64,000 nucleotides of DNA from Hahella sp. (GCA_028280065.1 JANQMN010000105.1:124001-188000); one strand, 5' to 3'; positions 35,469 to 45,658 are shown, counted from the stretch's first letter. Notes: a model not told the origin generated them from the letters alone. Translations and numbers: made by a program.

Positions 35469-36683
35469 ATGACGGTAATTGCTGGTTCCAAATCCATGGA
35501 GTCTTTTTCATGTCAAAATTTTCCTGAACGTATAGTGCTTGCTACTGTAGGCCGTTTCCATTATGGCCGTTTGGCTGCAGAACTAGCCTCTCAAAATCGG
35601 TTGAAAATGTTGTTCACAGGTCTACCAAAGTATTCATTCAAGGTAGATGGAACACCTATGAAATACATTAACTCGGTTCCGTGGTTTCAGACTCCCTATC
35701 ATGTTGCTATGAAAATGCGGATTCTGTCTGCCAACATCGATCAGCGTTGGGCTCGGCAAGCTCAGAAACATCTGGATCTGACTATTGCCAGAAAGATGCC
35801 TGAGTGTGATCTTTATGCTGCACTATCCGGATGTTCTGTTGTTTCGGGTGTGCAAGCCAAGCAGAGAGGTGCCAGATATGTTTGCGAACGGCTATCTACA
35901 CATATTCGTTTCCAGGATCAACTGTTAAAAGCTGAGCACGAAAACTATAACCTGCCTTATGTTCCGATAGAGATAGAGACGATCGAGCGAGAAGAGCTTG
36001 AATATGACGCTGCTGATCTTATTGTTGTCCCCTCAAATTATGTTTATGAAAGCTTTGTCAATCAGGGCGTGGATGAAAGTAAGTTAAGGATAGTTCCGCT
36101 AAGCGTTAGATTGGATAATTGGTATTCTGAGAAATCCCGCGACAAAGAATTCAGAATCCTGTTTGTTGGACAAATGACGATAAGAAAAGGCCTGGGTTAT
36201 CTCGCGAAAGCTGTACACCGGGCGAGTTTTTCGAAATACAAACTTGTTTTAATCGGAGCAAGATCGAAAGAAACTCGGCAGTTACTATCTGGCTTAAATG
36301 AAGACAACATGGAATTGCTGGGATTGTGTTCCCAGGAAGAAGTTCGGAACGAAATGTCCAGAGCTTCCGTTGTAGTATTACCTTCAATTGAGGATGGTTT
36401 TGGTCTCACCATACTTGAGGCGATGGCCTCTGGTTGTCCGGTAATTGCTTCCAACTCATGCGGGGTAAGTGAGCTGATTCGCGACGGCATCGACGGCTAT
36501 GTGGTGCCAGCTGGCGATGCGGAACTTTTGGCTGATCGTTTGACGACACTCTATAACGATCGACTTTTAGTGGAGCAAATGGGTATAGCGGCTGCAGAGC
36601 ATGCTAGAGAATGTTCAAATATGGAATCGGTCACCTCACGTTGGTTAAGGAGCATCAGACAGAGTACTGTCGACTTTACCTAA
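35469..36683 (+). CDS. Glycosyltransferase family 4
   Basis: 404 residues. The N-terminal acceptor domain starts at about residue 20 (ERIVLATVGRFHYGRLAAEL). The donor domain begins FRILFVGQMTIRKGLGYLAKA and carries the E-x7-E motif in EDGFGLTILEAMASGCPVIAS. It lies 167 bases after the exporter. It may glycosylate the EPS, whose genes bracket the lasso locus, or less likely the peptide. It is the last recognisable gene of the EPS/lasso region before the tRNA-like fragment. Confidence 0.85.
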   Translation: MTVIAGSKSMESFSCQNFPERIVLATVGRFHYGRLAAELASQNRLKMLFTGLPKYSFKVDGTPMKYINSVPWFQTPYHVAMKMRILSANIDQRWARQAQKHLDLTIARKMPECDLYAALSGCSVVSGVQAKQRGARYVCERLSTHIRFQDQLLKAEHENYNLPYVPIEIETIEREELEYDAADLIVVPSNYVYESFVNQGVDESKLRIVPLSVRLDNWYSEKSRDKEFRILFVGQMTIRKGLGYLAKAVHRASFSKYKLVLIGARSKETRQLLSGLNEDNMELLGLCSQEEVRNEMSRASVVVLPSIEDGFGLTILEAMASGCPVIASNSCGVSELIRDGIDGYVVPAGDAELLADRLTTLYNDRLLVEQMGIAAAEHARECSNMESVTSRWLRSIRQSTVDFT

Positions 36684-36737
36684 TGAAATTGGAAATAACT
36701 CGTTCTTCTATTTTTAACCGTACACTAAGGTAGTTAT

Positions 36738-36785
36738 GGTTATTCTCATAACCGTCGCTGGTTCAAATCCGGACCATGGTCAGTC
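36738..36785 (+). other. tRNA-Met(CAU)-like fragment, possible island boundary
   Basis: The stretch contains CTCATAACC, the anticodon loop and 3' stem of initiator tRNA, then after a short gap GTCGCTGGTTCAAATCCGG, closely like the variable region and T-arm of CAU tRNAs. No matching acceptor or D-arm lies upstream, and the 3' end (GGACCATGGTCA) does not form an acceptor stem, so this is not a working tRNA. Such pieces often mark integration sites. It lies at the right end of the EPS/lasso region. Confidence 0.4.
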
Positions 36786-36901
36786 AGCCTTGGTTGGTGA
36801 GTTCAATATTATCAATCGACACTGAAATGGCGTCCTGAAAGCTCTTTAAGTATCTTTAAATCTCTTGACGTTAACCAACATAGTCCCACCTCACAATAAG
36901 C

Positions 36902-36932
36902 AAAGTCTCCTTGCCAAAGGTCAGGAGACTTT
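36902..36932. terminator. Hairpin, possible terminator
   Basis: AAAGTCTCCT (36902-36911) and AGGAGACTTT (36923-36932) form a perfect ten-base stem with an eleven-base loop, 12 bases past the stop of the minus-strand DoxX remnant. On that strand it is followed by GCTTATT, a weak U-rich tail. It could also end transcription from the left. Confidence 0.55.
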
Positions 36933-36943
36933 CGACTTCGATG

Positions 36944-37189
36944 TTAAGCAACGCTGGTTACACCGCTTAGACGACTTTGGGAATGAGCGCCTTCTTGCTT
37001 AAAAGTTTTCTCAGCCAACCGGTTGTCAATGGTGTAGTGGCCTGCACCTTGGAATGTGAGCGCTAGCGTGGCGGCGAGTAGCGTAAATGCGTATTCGTAA
37101 CCGTTGTTGGTCAGGAAGAAGCCGTTAGCAAAGTGGACGCTGAAGATTGCCACCAACGTGGTAAGGGCACTGACAGCTATCGATTTCAT
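36944..37189 (-). pseudogene. DoxX family membrane protein, 5'-truncated remnant
   Basis: 81 codons. The sequence HFANGFFLTNNGYEYAFTLL and ALTFQGAGHYTID matches the C-terminal half of DoxX proteins, including the NGF and GAGxYSxD-type blocks. The first two helices of the usual four (about 50-60 residues) are missing. The frame upstream meets a stop three codons before the ATG, and no ribosome site is seen. I read it as a decayed gene, possibly cut when neighbouring DNA was inserted. Two membrane segments are still encoded. Confidence 0.65.
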
Positions 37190-37318
37190 CGGTGATTATT
37201 ATGGATCACCACCATACTGGGATGCATTTTAAATTACTGCAGAAGTTATATTGCATTCTCTAATGGTTCTTGGAACAGTGCTAACCTATACATTTATTCG
37301 AAATTGAGTTAAATCGAA

Positions 37319-37939
37319 ATGAATCTTGAAAAGTTAAAACAGGCAGAAGCGCTTTTTTTACAACGCTATCCCCAAGGATTTCTGCATCCGGATATGCTTG
37401 CTCTAGGGAAAAAGCATAAGATGGATAAAATGATCGAAATGGCACAGACAAGTTTCGCGAAGTCCCGTTTCAAGGATGTGAAAGGAGTTGCCAGTGCGAT
37501 GGTGCAAATTGTTTCACGCTCCTCGATGATTTCTGTATTTGAAAAACCTCGATTTAAAGATTACGTAACAAGTCTGGACACCAACGAGCTGCTGCCGTTG
37601 ACCGAAGGCCTTAAGGATTTCATTCACGGCAATCAACGCCAAGGATTTGAGTCTATGGTAAATGCGTTAAAGTACGCCAAGCTCGCAAAATGGTCTTTGA
37701 TTACCCTGATCCCCAACTATTTTGCACCAAACGATGAAGTTTTTCTAAAGCCGACAACGGTAAAGGGTGTGATCAAGCAGTTTGAGTTAGAGCCGTTGCA
37801 ATACAAGCCGACGCCCACCTGGGAATTCTATGACTGGTATCGACAACAAATTGCCGCGATGAAAGCGGAAATCATTGATACCCTCAAGCCAAATAATGCC
37901 GCTTTTTGTGGATTTTTAATGATGTCTAATGATGGGTGA
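37319..37939 (+). CDS. Hypothetical protein, unrecognised
   Basis: 206 residues, soluble, mostly alpha-helical by composition, no signal peptide or membrane helix. Features are a basic N-terminal half rich in Lys and Met (KKHKMDKMIEMAQTSFAKSRF), a central hydrophobic stretch (WSLITLIPNYFAPNDEVFLKP) and an aromatic C-terminal segment PTWEFYDWYRQQI. I recognise no family. It is preceded by an A+T-rich region after the DoxX remnant and is probably transcribed alone. Codon use looks like that of the host genes. Confidence 0.65.
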   Translation: MNLEKLKQAEALFLQRYPQGFLHPDMLALGKKHKMDKMIEMAQTSFAKSRFKDVKGVASAMVQIVSRSSMISVFEKPRFKDYVTSLDTNELLPLTEGLKDFIHGNQRQGFESMVNALKYAKLAKWSLITLIPNYFAPNDEVFLKPTTVKGVIKQFELEPLQYKPTPTWEFYDWYRQQIAAMKAEIIDTLKPNNAAFCGFLMMSNDG

Positions 37940-37954
37940 AGTGCGGCAATCATA

Positions 37955-37999
37955 CCCGCCACTTTCCTACGACCTGTTAAACCTGACAGTGACGGCGGG
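37955..37999 (+). terminator. Inverted repeat after the 206-residue gene, possible terminator
   Basis: CCCGCC (37955-37960) pairs with GGCGGG (37994-37999), with a further CTGT/ACAG stem inside. A CTTTT tract follows at about 38005. The distance from the stop (16 bases) fits a terminator, but the loop is long and the stem imperfect. Confidence 0.35.
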
Positions 38000-38106
38000 A
38001 GTAGGCTTTTATCTATGATCAGGTTTGTTTCTACTACTATGTTTGTTCTGGCACCATTTGCTACGCAAGTTTAACCGTCAAAAAGCCCACAAAAAAGGAT
38101 AGTAAG

Positions 38107-38619
38107 ATGGGAAATATAGTTGTTCCTGAACCAGCGCAGAAATTTTTCTGGTCGGTATATACTCATTCACCTACCTTCAAAAAAATAGTTGACGAAATTT
38201 GCAAGGATGGTGACTACACCATAGATTTTGTTGATGCAGATTTTTCTTTTTGTGACAGCAAATCCAGACGCATACAACTTGGTCTAAGTACCGGGGATAC
38301 TCATCGCATAAACTCCGACATAATATTTGAACTATGTAATGCGTTTCATGCAACTCTGCTAGACGAGCCACAACCAAAAGATTTTGAGTCTGCAGACGAT
38401 TATGCCAGAGCCAAAGAAAGATTCGAGTGGGCTTCAGTTAAGCTTCATTATGAAATCATTAATGAGCTTGAGGCATTGGATAAAAGTTGGGCGGTGATAA
38501 ACCGGTTTAAAATAGGCTTTGAGCGCGAAACGGAAAAGTGGAGTGACTTCAATAACTATTTGCTTGAACAAATAAAATCCGGACATTTTGACAGAATAAA
38601 GAAGGACTTCCCAAAATAA
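38107..38619 (+). CDS. Hypothetical protein, unrecognised
   Basis: 170 residues, acidic and soluble, with many Phe, Asp and Lys residues. It shows a mixed N-terminal part (FFWSVYTHSPTFKKIVDEI, then DADFSFCDSKSRRIQLG) and a helical second half (YARAKERFEWASVKLHYEII, ELEALDKSWAVINRFK). The block of a strand, a turn with SRRIQLG and the helix IIFELCNAFHATL faintly recalls toxin or effector proteins that start with such a fold, but no catalytic motif is certain. It is more A+T rich than its neighbours. ATG at 38107 is preceded by AAAGGAT. Confidence 0.6.
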   Translation: MGNIVVPEPAQKFFWSVYTHSPTFKKIVDEICKDGDYTIDFVDADFSFCDSKSRRIQLGLSTGDTHRINSDIIFELCNAFHATLLDEPQPKDFESADDYARAKERFEWASVKLHYEIINELEALDKSWAVINRFKIGFERETEKWSDFNNYLLEQIKSGHFDRIKKDFPK

Positions 38620-38680
38620 GGGTGTGACAACTCGATTAGAATGAATCGCCAATTTCAAGTTTCTAAGTTTCCTAACCCGG

Positions 38681-39673
38681 CTATTCGGCGTCATTGCCCT
38701 TGTTGTTTCCAAAACTCCGAATCAGCGAATCAATAAATACCTGCTTAACTGATGCCGCATTGGCACTCAAGCAATAGTTCACCGGAGGTCTATTCTGCCA
38801 GTGTGGCAACGGGTAGTTGAATCCTTCCCGCGCCAGGGTGAGTTGTCCGGCAGCCACGCCTTCGGTTACCACTCTTGCCGCTCCCCGGCAAAGCTGAAAC
38901 CGCTCTTTGGCGACCAGGTAGGCAAGGGCACTGGCATCGTGCATGCAACAGCCTCGCTCGGATTTGTCAGTGAAGAATGGAGTCGTGCTGTAAAAGTCCA
39001 TATAGAACTGACTGGATTCCCAGATAATACGACCCGCTTCTCCCGCAAAGTCTAGCAACTTTCTGATGTCTGTTTCTGCCAAGAGTACATGATGGGTTAC
39101 GTCCAGGCCGACGATAACAACCGGCCAGCGTTGACCCAGTACAATATCCGCGGCGTGAGGATCTGCCAAGAAGTTGGCTTCGGCAACCGGCGAAACATTG
39201 CCGGACTCGTTCATTGTGCCGCCCATAATGACCAGTCCCTTTAATTTTTCAGGCAAGTCGGGATCTAATCTGAGTGCCAAAGCCAGGTTTGTTAATGGGC
39301 CGATCATAACCACACTGATTCCGCCTGGCTCCTTATTGGCCTGTCGGACGATGTATTCCGCTGCTGAAACGTTGCCGGCTGAACGCTTTGATTGTGGTAG
39401 CTGTATCTCTCCCAGGCCATTCTCACCGTGCACGAAAGTCGGGTAGGGTCCGGGCGGCTTGATCAGGGGGACAGCCGCCCCTTGATACACAGGTACATGC
39501 GCTGCGCCATAGGCGTCGAGCAAATCCAAGGCATTACGAGTCGCTTGAGACACGCGCACATTTCCGAAAACGGTGGTCAGGGCAATCAGATCAAGGTCAG
39601 GGTGGGCAAGGGCAAAGGCTATCGCCATAGCATCATCGCAACCAGGGTCGGTATCAATAACGATCTTTTCCAT
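38681..39673 (-). CDS. Nucleoside hydrolase (inosine/uridine-preferring family)
   Basis: 330 residues. The N-terminal DTDPGCDDAMAIAFAL is the metal-binding Asp cluster of the family. Further family blocks are TVFGNV, NALDLLDAYG, PVYQGA, a loop with VVMIGPLTNLALAL, GLVIMGGT and EANFLADPHAADIVL. The His and Asp of the last catalytic block appear in MHDASALAYLV. It splits a nucleoside into base and ribose, with calcium bound. It is divergent from the BMP lipoprotein gene, which supports nucleoside salvage. Confidence 0.93.
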   Translation of the reverse strand: MEKIVIDTDPGCDDAMAIAFALAHPDLDLIALTTVFGNVRVSQATRNALDLLDAYGAAHVPVYQGAAVPLIKPPGPYPTFVHGENGLGEIQLPQSKRSAGNVSAAEYIVRQANKEPGGISVVMIGPLTNLALALRLDPDLPEKLKGLVIMGGTMNESGNVSPVAEANFLADPHAADIVLGQRWPVVIVGLDVTHHVLLAETDIRKLLDFAGEAGRIIWESSQFYMDFYSTTPFFTDKSERGCCMHDASALAYLVAKERFQLCRGAARVVTEGVAAGQLTLAREGFNYPLPHWQNRPPVNYCLSANAASVKQVFIDSLIRSFGNNKGNDAE

Positions 39674-39834
39674 AATGATTACATCTTGCTAGCAGGCCGA
39701 AGCCGAATTGTCGGGGCCGTCTCGGTTGTCCGCGTTCATTTTGGTGAAGCGGTCGCGGCGGCCCCAGCCGATTTAGTATTTTGTCTTTTCAGAACTATAG
39801 TAGTTGTTGAGTCTTAATACAGGAGATCGGCTAG
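39674..39834. promoter_or_regulatory. Divergent promoter region
   Basis: 161 bases between the nucleoside hydrolase (minus) and the BMP lipoprotein (plus). It should hold promoters for both. AGGAG is visible ten bases before the GTG start of the lipoprotein gene. No clear operator was found. Confidence 0.4.
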
Positions 39835-40902
39835 GTGAAAATACGTTTTCATTTATTGATAGTCCAGGTGCTTTCTATTGTGACGCTTGCCATCGGAATC
39901 AATTCCTGTAACAACGGCAATGAGCAAGCCGAAGACCAAGCGCAATCTATTTTGGTTGGCGTGGTACTCGATACCGGCAGTGCTGAAGATAAGGGGTTCA
40001 ATGAGTTTTCACTTAGAGGTGTCGAGAATGCTGCAAAACGCAAGGGACTTAGGGTTAAACACATCGCCTCGGAGTCCATTACCGATTATGAAAATAATGT
40101 CGAAAGCCTGATTAGGGATGAGGCCGACCTCATTGTAACGGTCGGCTTCGCTATGGGTATTACTACTTCGAAAGCTGCCAGAAAATACAAAGATGTTCAT
40201 TTTATTCTGGTGGATTACGCATTCGAACCGGGTGTCGGTTGTCCGGCTGAGCTGGAAAACTGTTATACCCCTGAAGGTGGGCTGGAAAACGTGACCAGTT
40301 TAATGTTTGCCGATGATCAGCCTGCGTTTCTGGCCGGAGTTTTAGCAGGTTGCATGAGCCAAAGTAAAGTGGTCGGTTCTGTCGCCGGTATGGAAATTCC
40401 CCCTGTGGTGCGGCTTGTTACCGGATTCCAAAATGGCGCGAAATCCGTTGACCCAAACATTGTTACCCTGAATCAGTACATACCGGATTTCAATGATCCC
40501 GATAGCGGCAAGACCCTTGGGCAGAAGTTTTACAAGCAAGGTGCGGACGCGATATTTGCCGCCGGCGGCAATACCGGTAACGGCGGATTATTTGCGGCGG
40601 CGGAGGCCAATATCATGGGAATTGGTGTGGACGTGGACCAATACCTCAGCCTCACTGAAGTGCGCAGCAGCTTATTGACCAGCGCCATGAAGAAGGTGGA
40701 CGTCGCGACGGCAGAGGCCGTTACCGCCTTTGCCGAAGGACGGCTGGAAAGTGGTGTACGGTTCTTCGATCTCAATAATAATGGCGTCGGTCTTGCGCCC
40801 TTTCATGACTGGGAGAGTAAAGTTCCTGACAAGTGTCGCGCCTTGGTCGCCGCAGCAGAAGAACGGATCAAGGCAGATCCTGGCTACACCGGAGTCCACT
40901 AA
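39835..40902 (+). CDS. BMP-family nucleoside-binding lipoprotein
   Basis: 355 residues from GTG 39835. Signal peptide and lipobox GINSC give a lipidated Cys at about residue 25. The mature part has the BMP/PnrA layout: GVVLDTGSAEDKGFNEFSLRG, the DxxD-like turn with YENNVESLI, VGFAMG, and GGNTGNGGLFAAAE with the sugar/base-binding Gly loop, followed by GVDVDQY. These proteins bind purine nucleosides. No permease or ATPase follows; instead a histidine kinase comes next, so here it probably presents the ligand to the sensor. Confidence 0.9.
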   Translation: MKIRFHLLIVQVLSIVTLAIGINSCNNGNEQAEDQAQSILVGVVLDTGSAEDKGFNEFSLRGVENAAKRKGLRVKHIASESITDYENNVESLIRDEADLIVTVGFAMGITTSKAARKYKDVHFILVDYAFEPGVGCPAELENCYTPEGGLENVTSLMFADDQPAFLAGVLAGCMSQSKVVGSVAGMEIPPVVRLVTGFQNGAKSVDPNIVTLNQYIPDFNDPDSGKTLGQKFYKQGADAIFAAGGNTGNGGLFAAAEANIMGIGVDVDQYLSLTEVRSSLLTSAMKKVDVATAEAVTAFAEGRLESGVRFFDLNNNGVGLAPFHDWESKVPDKCRALVAAAEERIKADPGYTGVH

Positions 40903-40965
40903 GTGAACATGCGCCTTGGCAAGGAAGTACCAGAATTGGAGCGGTCCGCAAGCAAAATCTGACCA

Positions 40966-43900
40966 ATGAACCCTGCCAGTACTCAACAAGAATACGGGAA
41001 CCAACCGACCAGCCCCTTCAGGTCGGTCATTTTTGTCTCCGGTAGCTTTACCTTTTTGGTGTTTCTGTTTTTCTTGTCCAAGTATCTGTTTACCGATGCC
41101 CAGTATCTGATTCTCTATACCCTGTTGCTATTTGTTCTGGTTGGCTTTCATGGGCTGATACTTTGGTTTGGTCACAAGCAACCTAAGGTTTACAGCGGGG
41201 TGCTTGTCATTGCAGTCTGCCAGTTGCTGGTTTGCATCATTCTGCCGCTTGTGATGGTGGAATATTGGATTCTGGCAGTGTATTTCATCTATTCGGTATT
41301 AATATTACTAGCGCTTTCCGAGAAGCCGAATAAATTCCTATCCTACCTAATCCTGATTCTGCTGGCGCTACCGTTAATGCTGATACTGGATCTGTTGCAA
41401 CTCAATCGCCATCGCGCTTCTGTCCATGAAAACCAGTTCTTTGTGACTTGGCAACTTGTGCAATTGGCTCTGGCTATAGTGATCTGGAGCTATCTGCTGA
41501 TGCAGCATCGAGTAAAGCCATTCTTACAAAAGCAGGTACATCTCGATCTCTCCACCCAGTTTTCACTGGTTTTTATACTTATCTTTTTTCTCTGCATATT
41601 TCTGGTGGTGGGAGTGCTTATATCGCAAATTAGAAATGCGCAAATCACCAATGTCGGAAACAACTACCAAAAAGTATCGGAAAACATTGCACGCATGGTT
41701 GGCAACAATATTCAGGAACAGATCGATAAGCTGACTTTTTTGGCCCACCAAGACAGTATTATTCAAGAGGCGCTGACCCGCGCCAACGACAGTTATCCCG
41801 CTGACCGTAGCGATGCAGTTGCGTATTTAAAAGAGCGGGACAAACGCTGGACCGAAGCTGCCCTGGATAGCGACTTCGTATTATCGATCCGCAATAATCC
41901 TGTCACATTGTCCTTGAACGGTTTTCGTCTCTACAGCAGCTTTCATAGCAATATCCTCCTGACTGACCGCTTCGGTGGACTGATTGCTTCTCTGGGTAAA
42001 CCCCCTGAAAAGTTCGATGTATCCCAAACCCGCTGGTGGCAGCGGTCATGGAATAATGGCCTTGGCGATGCTTATCTTGGAGATCTGCTCACAGACGAAT
42101 CCACTAAAAGAACCTCCGTTCGATTAGCGGTGAGTATTCTGGACTATAAAACCAATCGCCTGATGGGAGTCATCTCCACGCAGTATCAGTTGGATGCGAT
42201 ACAGCGTATTGTTCAGGATTCGGAGTTTGAAGATTTTGGAAAGGTTTATCTTGTCAGTGTGGAAGGTAAAGTTATTGCGAGTTCGGAAGAAGAGGATATC
42301 TTCGCCGAGCCGGTAAATGCGTTTTGGAAAGAACATTTTCAGACCCATCAAGCGATATCGGAATCCCTCGACCAATGGTCAACCGGATTGGATATTTTTC
42401 GGCAGCCTGCCATTTTTGCCCATTCGCCGATTTCGACGACATATCAATATCTGGCCTCTCCCCTGGAAGAACTGAACTGGACCATAGTGGTGACCAACTC
42501 CAGCCGCAATGCGCTGGCCAAAGTTAACGAGTCGTTGAAAATAACCTTATTGGTCTGCGCCCTGATTTCCGTCTTGGGAATTATTCTGATTCGCTGGGCG
42601 ACAAGAATGGCAAGCAGGCCCATCGTAGACTTAACTAGAACCGCAGAAGTCATGGCGGCAGGCAACCTGGCCTACAGAGCGACGCCGCTAGGCCCTCTGG
42701 AGTTGATGACACTGGCCAATGTGATCAATACCCTTGCCACGAACCTGACCACTCTGATTCAGGATCTTAAAGAACAAACGATTCAACTGGAAAAAGCCAA
42801 GAGTGAAGCGGAAGCCGCCACGGATGCGAAGAGCCAGTTTCTCGCCAATATGAGTCATGAAATACGCACACCCATGAATGCAATCATCGGCTTTTCCAAT
42901 TTGGCCCTGAAAACAAAGCTGTCTCCAAAACAGGCGGATTACCTGGTAAAAATCGATTTTGCCGCCCAGTCCTTGTTGCGCATTATCGACGATATTCTCG
43001 ACTTTTCCAAAATCGAAGCAGGCCAGCTCCATGCCGAGTCCACCCAGTTTCAACTAGATAATGTGCTGGGTAATCTGGCTAGTCTGCTTTCCGTAAAGTC
43101 CGAGAAAAAAGACTTGGAGCTTGTCTATGATATTGCGCCCGAGGTGCCCTGTAGTTTGATTGGCGACCCTTTGCGGCTCGGTCAAGTGCTGCTTAACCTG
43201 GTGGATAATGCCATCAAGTTTACAGAACGGGGTCAAATCGTAACCCGCATCAACTTAAAGAACCGCGATGGGAAAGATCGTATTACCCTAGCATTTTCGA
43301 TATCGGACACCGGGATCGGGATGCCTCGGGAACAGTTAGCCAAACTGTTTAAGCCATTTACGCAAGCCGATACCAAAACAACCCGTTTGTATGGAGGCTC
43401 GGGGCTTGGCCTTAGTATCTGCAAACACTTAATTGAGCAGATGCTGGGCAAGATATGGGTGGAAAGCGAGCCAGGCCGCGGAAGCACCTTTTACTTCACC
43501 GCCCAGTTTGGTTTGCCCAGACAGAGAATGCCGCAGGATGAAGCAGAAACCCTGCAGAAGCAACTGCCTATACCTTCCGAGGCTGATAATGGATTGACGG
43601 CGATAGCCGGAGCCAAAATCCTCTTAGTTGAGGACAACAAGATCAATCAGCAGGTTGCGGTTGAATTGTTGGATGCGGAAGGAGTGCAAGTAGTGATTGC
43701 CGAAAACGGTAAAGAAGCGCTGGAAAAACTCCACTCCGAAGAGGGTTTTGATTTAATCCTTATGGATATTCAAATGCCGGTAATGGACGGTTATCAGACC
43801 ACTCGATTGATCAGGTCCGGCAATCGATTTCATGACATCCCCATTGTCGCCACGACGGCGCATGCCATGGAGAACGAAAGAAACAAATGCATTGAAATCG

Positions 43901-44670
43901 GAATGAATGAGCACCTGTCCAAACCCATCGATCCCGCGAAACTGTATGCAGCGCTGCAACAATGGCTTCCACCGAAACCGAGGCAAACTGCAGTCCGGCA
44001 GGAGAACGGTACAAGCCGAACCGTTACCGGTAAATCCCCGGACCCGTCACTTCCTGTAAGTGATTTTGATTTTCAGTATTTGCCGGGTATACAAGTCAAA
44101 CAGGGATTAGCGCAGGTGAACGGCAATAGGGAGTTGTATCGCCGGCTATTAATGACCTTCGCTCAGGACCACAAAGACGACGCCCGGATCGTTACCGAGG
44201 CACTTGCAAAAAACGATCTTGAAAAAGTCGAAAGAATTGTGCACTCCTTAAAGGGTGTGTCGCTAACGCTTGGAGCAACCAGGCTCTACCAGTCAACCCT
44301 TAACATCGAAATTCGGCTGAATTCCAACCGGGATGACAACCTGAAGATTCCCTTGGATAGTTTATTAAAGCATCATGAAGAAGTGATACGGGGGCTGAGT
44401 CGGCTGGAAAAGCCTGCCGGTTCTTCCAATACTGATATCCAAGAACCCACGGCATCGCAAAGCGCATTGCGAGCCAAGCTTATCGATGAACTCAAGGCAC
44501 AACTGGAGGCCGTAAACCCGGAGGCGCTATCCACGGTGTCGGCCCTGATTGAGATATCCGCTGGTGAAAAGCAGCTGGAGCAGCTACAACTAATACAGAA
44601 AGAAGTTGAGCACTTTGAGTATGAAAACGCTGCGGAGGTGCTTAGGGAGTACACGAAAGTCAACGACTGA
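40966..44670 (+). CDS. Hybrid sensor histidine kinase with REC and Hpt domains
   Basis: 1234 residues. Five to six membrane helices lie in residues 20-170, a further helix at about 200-220, then a large periplasmic Cache-like region (about 230-515), a helix at about 520-545 and a HAMP domain. The catalytic part has HisKA with [15 protein letters not shown] (His631), an HATPase with NLVDNAIKF and DTGIGM and GGSGLGL, a receiver with ILLVEDN and Asp934 in [13 protein letters not shown], and a C-terminal Hpt domain with IVHSLKG (His1093). The membrane end suggests it senses a periplasmic ligand. It lies 63 bases after the nucleoside-binding lipoprotein and 28 before the REC-GGDEF gene. Confidence 0.92.
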   Translation: MNPASTQQEYGNQPTSPFRSVIFVSGSFTFLVFLFFLSKYLFTDAQYLILYTLLLFVLVGFHGLILWFGHKQPKVYSGVLVIAVCQLLVCIILPLVMVEYWILAVYFIYSVLILLALSEKPNKFLSYLILILLALPLMLILDLLQLNRHRASVHENQFFVTWQLVQLALAIVIWSYLLMQHRVKPFLQKQVHLDLSTQFSLVFILIFFLCIFLVVGVLISQIRNAQITNVGNNYQKVSENIARMVGNNIQEQIDKLTFLAHQDSIIQEALTRANDSYPADRSDAVAYLKERDKRWTEAALDSDFVLSIRNNPVTLSLNGFRLYSSFHSNILLTDRFGGLIASLGKPPEKFDVSQTRWWQRSWNNGLGDAYLGDLLTDESTKRTSVRLAVSILDYKTNRLMGVISTQYQLDAIQRIVQDSEFEDFGKVYLVSVEGKVIASSEEEDIFAEPVNAFWKEHFQTHQAISESLDQWSTGLDIFRQPAIFAHSPISTTYQYLASPLEELNWTIVVTNSSRNALAKVNESLKITLLVCALISVLGIILIRWATRMASRPIVDLTRTAEVMAAGNLAYRATPLGPLELMTLANVINTLATNLTTLIQDLKEQTIQLEKAKSEAEAATDAKSQFLANMSHEIRTPMNAIIGFSNLALKTKLSPKQADYLVKIDFAAQSLLRIIDDILDFSKIEAGQLHAESTQFQLDNVLGNLASLLSVKSEKKDLELVYDIAPEVPCSLIGDPLRLGQVLLNLVDNAIKFTERGQIVTRINLKNRDGKDRITLAFSISDTGIGMPREQLAKLFKPFTQADTKTTRLYGGSGLGLSICKHLIEQMLGKIWVESEPGRGSTFYFTAQFGLPRQRMPQDEAETLQKQLPIPSEADNGLTAIAGAKILLVEDNKINQQVAVELLDAEGVQVVIAENGKEALEKLHSEEGFDLILMDIQMPVMDGYQTTRLIRSGNRFHDIPIVATTAHAMENERNKCIEIGMNEHLSKPIDPAKLYAALQQWLPPKPRQTAVRQENGTSRTVTGKSPDPSLPVSDFDFQYLPGIQVKQGLAQVNGNRELYRRLLMTFAQDHKDDARIVTEALAKNDLEKVERIVHSLKGVSLTLGATRLYQSTLNIEIRLNSNRDDNLKIPLDSLLKHHEEVIRGLSRLEKPAGSSNTDIQEPTASQSALRAKLIDELKAQLEAVNPEALSTVSALIEISAGEKQLEQLQLIQKEVEHFEYENAAEVLREYTKVND

Positions 44671-44698
44671 AAGGTTCGGGTTCGGAGCTGTGACATCG

Positions 44699-45658
44699 AT
44701 GACGGAAGAAAGAGCCAAAGTTCTCATTGTTGATGATGAACGCATTAATCTAAACATCCTTTTCGATTTATTACATCCCATGTATCAAATCATGGCCGCC
44801 AATACAGGGCAAAAGGCGCTGAAGATAGCTATCAGTGACAATCCGCCGGATTTGATTCTTTTAGACATTGTGATGCCTAAGATGGATGGCTATACAGTTT
44901 GCAGAGAGCTGAAGTCCGACGAAAGAGCGCGCGATATTCCTATCATCTTCGTTACTGCCAAGGGCCAGACCGCTGACGAGACGAAAGGTTTGGAGTTAGG
45001 CGCCGTAGACTACATTACAAAACCGTTGAATCCCGCAGTGGTAAAAGCAAGAATCGCCACCCATCTCAAGCTCAGAAAGGCCATGCAGGAACTGGAACGC
45101 ATGTACGCCCTGGCCTTAGATGCCAATCCTCTCACCGGACTCCCCGGCAATACCAGCATCGTTAAACGCGTCAGTAAAGCCATTGAAGAAGGACAACCGG
45201 TTTGCGTGGTATACGCGGATATCGACAACTTTAAAGCATTCAATGATGCCTACGGATTTTCATTTGGCGACGATGTGATCATCATGACCGCTGAAATATT
45301 CGCCCAGGTTTTATCGTCGGAGCCCGATTCATTTGTGGGTCATATAGGCGGTGATGACTTTGTGCTGCTTGTCCCGACAGACAAAGTGACAGATATCGCA
45401 AACAGCATAATAAGCAGCTTCGACAAGCGTGTGAGATCGGTCTATTCCGAAAAAGACCGAGCGGTTGAAGGAATCCAAGCGATAGACCGGCAAGGTCAGT
45501 TGCAAACCTTTCCCATAATGACCATTAGCCTGGCTTGTGTTGAACTGGAGCCCGATAAGTTTAGTCAGTTTGTCGAGGTGAACGATGCCTGCGTTGAGGT
45601 CAAGAAGAAAGCTAAAATGGTGAAAGGGAGTATATTTGTGATGGATCGGCGGAAATAA
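44699..45658 (+). CDS. Response regulator with GGDEF (diguanylate cyclase) domain
   Basis: 319 residues from ATG 44699. The receiver domain has KVLIVDDE, phospho-acceptor Asp in LILLDIVMPKMDG, FVTAKG and DYITKP. A linker helix leads to a diguanylate cyclase domain with DANPLTGLPGN and the active-site signature GGDDF (about residue 217), where most members have GGDEF or GGEEF. It would make c-di-GMP when phosphorylated by the hybrid kinase upstream. GGDDF is a tolerated but less common variant; activity is likely but not certain. A longer start at 44606 would overlap the kinase gene. Confidence 0.88.
   Translation: MTEERAKVLIVDDERINLNILFDLLHPMYQIMAANTGQKALKIAISDNPPDLILLDIVMPKMDGYTVCRELKSDERARDIPIIFVTAKGQTADETKGLELGAVDYITKPLNPAVVKARIATHLKLRKAMQELERMYALALDANPLTGLPGNTSIVKRVSKAIEEGQPVCVVYADIDNFKAFNDAYGFSFGDDVIIMTAEIFAQVLSSEPDSFVGHIGGDDFVLLVPTDKVTDIANSIISSFDKRVRSVYSEKDRAVEGIQAIDRQGQLQTFPIMTISLACVELEPDKFSQFVEVNDACVEVKKKAKMVKGSIFVMDRRK

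Noticed and set aside
25755-36772. Matching attachment sites formed by the two tRNA-like sequences around the lasso locus
   Set aside because: They share only TTCRAATCC, which is common to all T-loops, so they are not direct repeats of each other.
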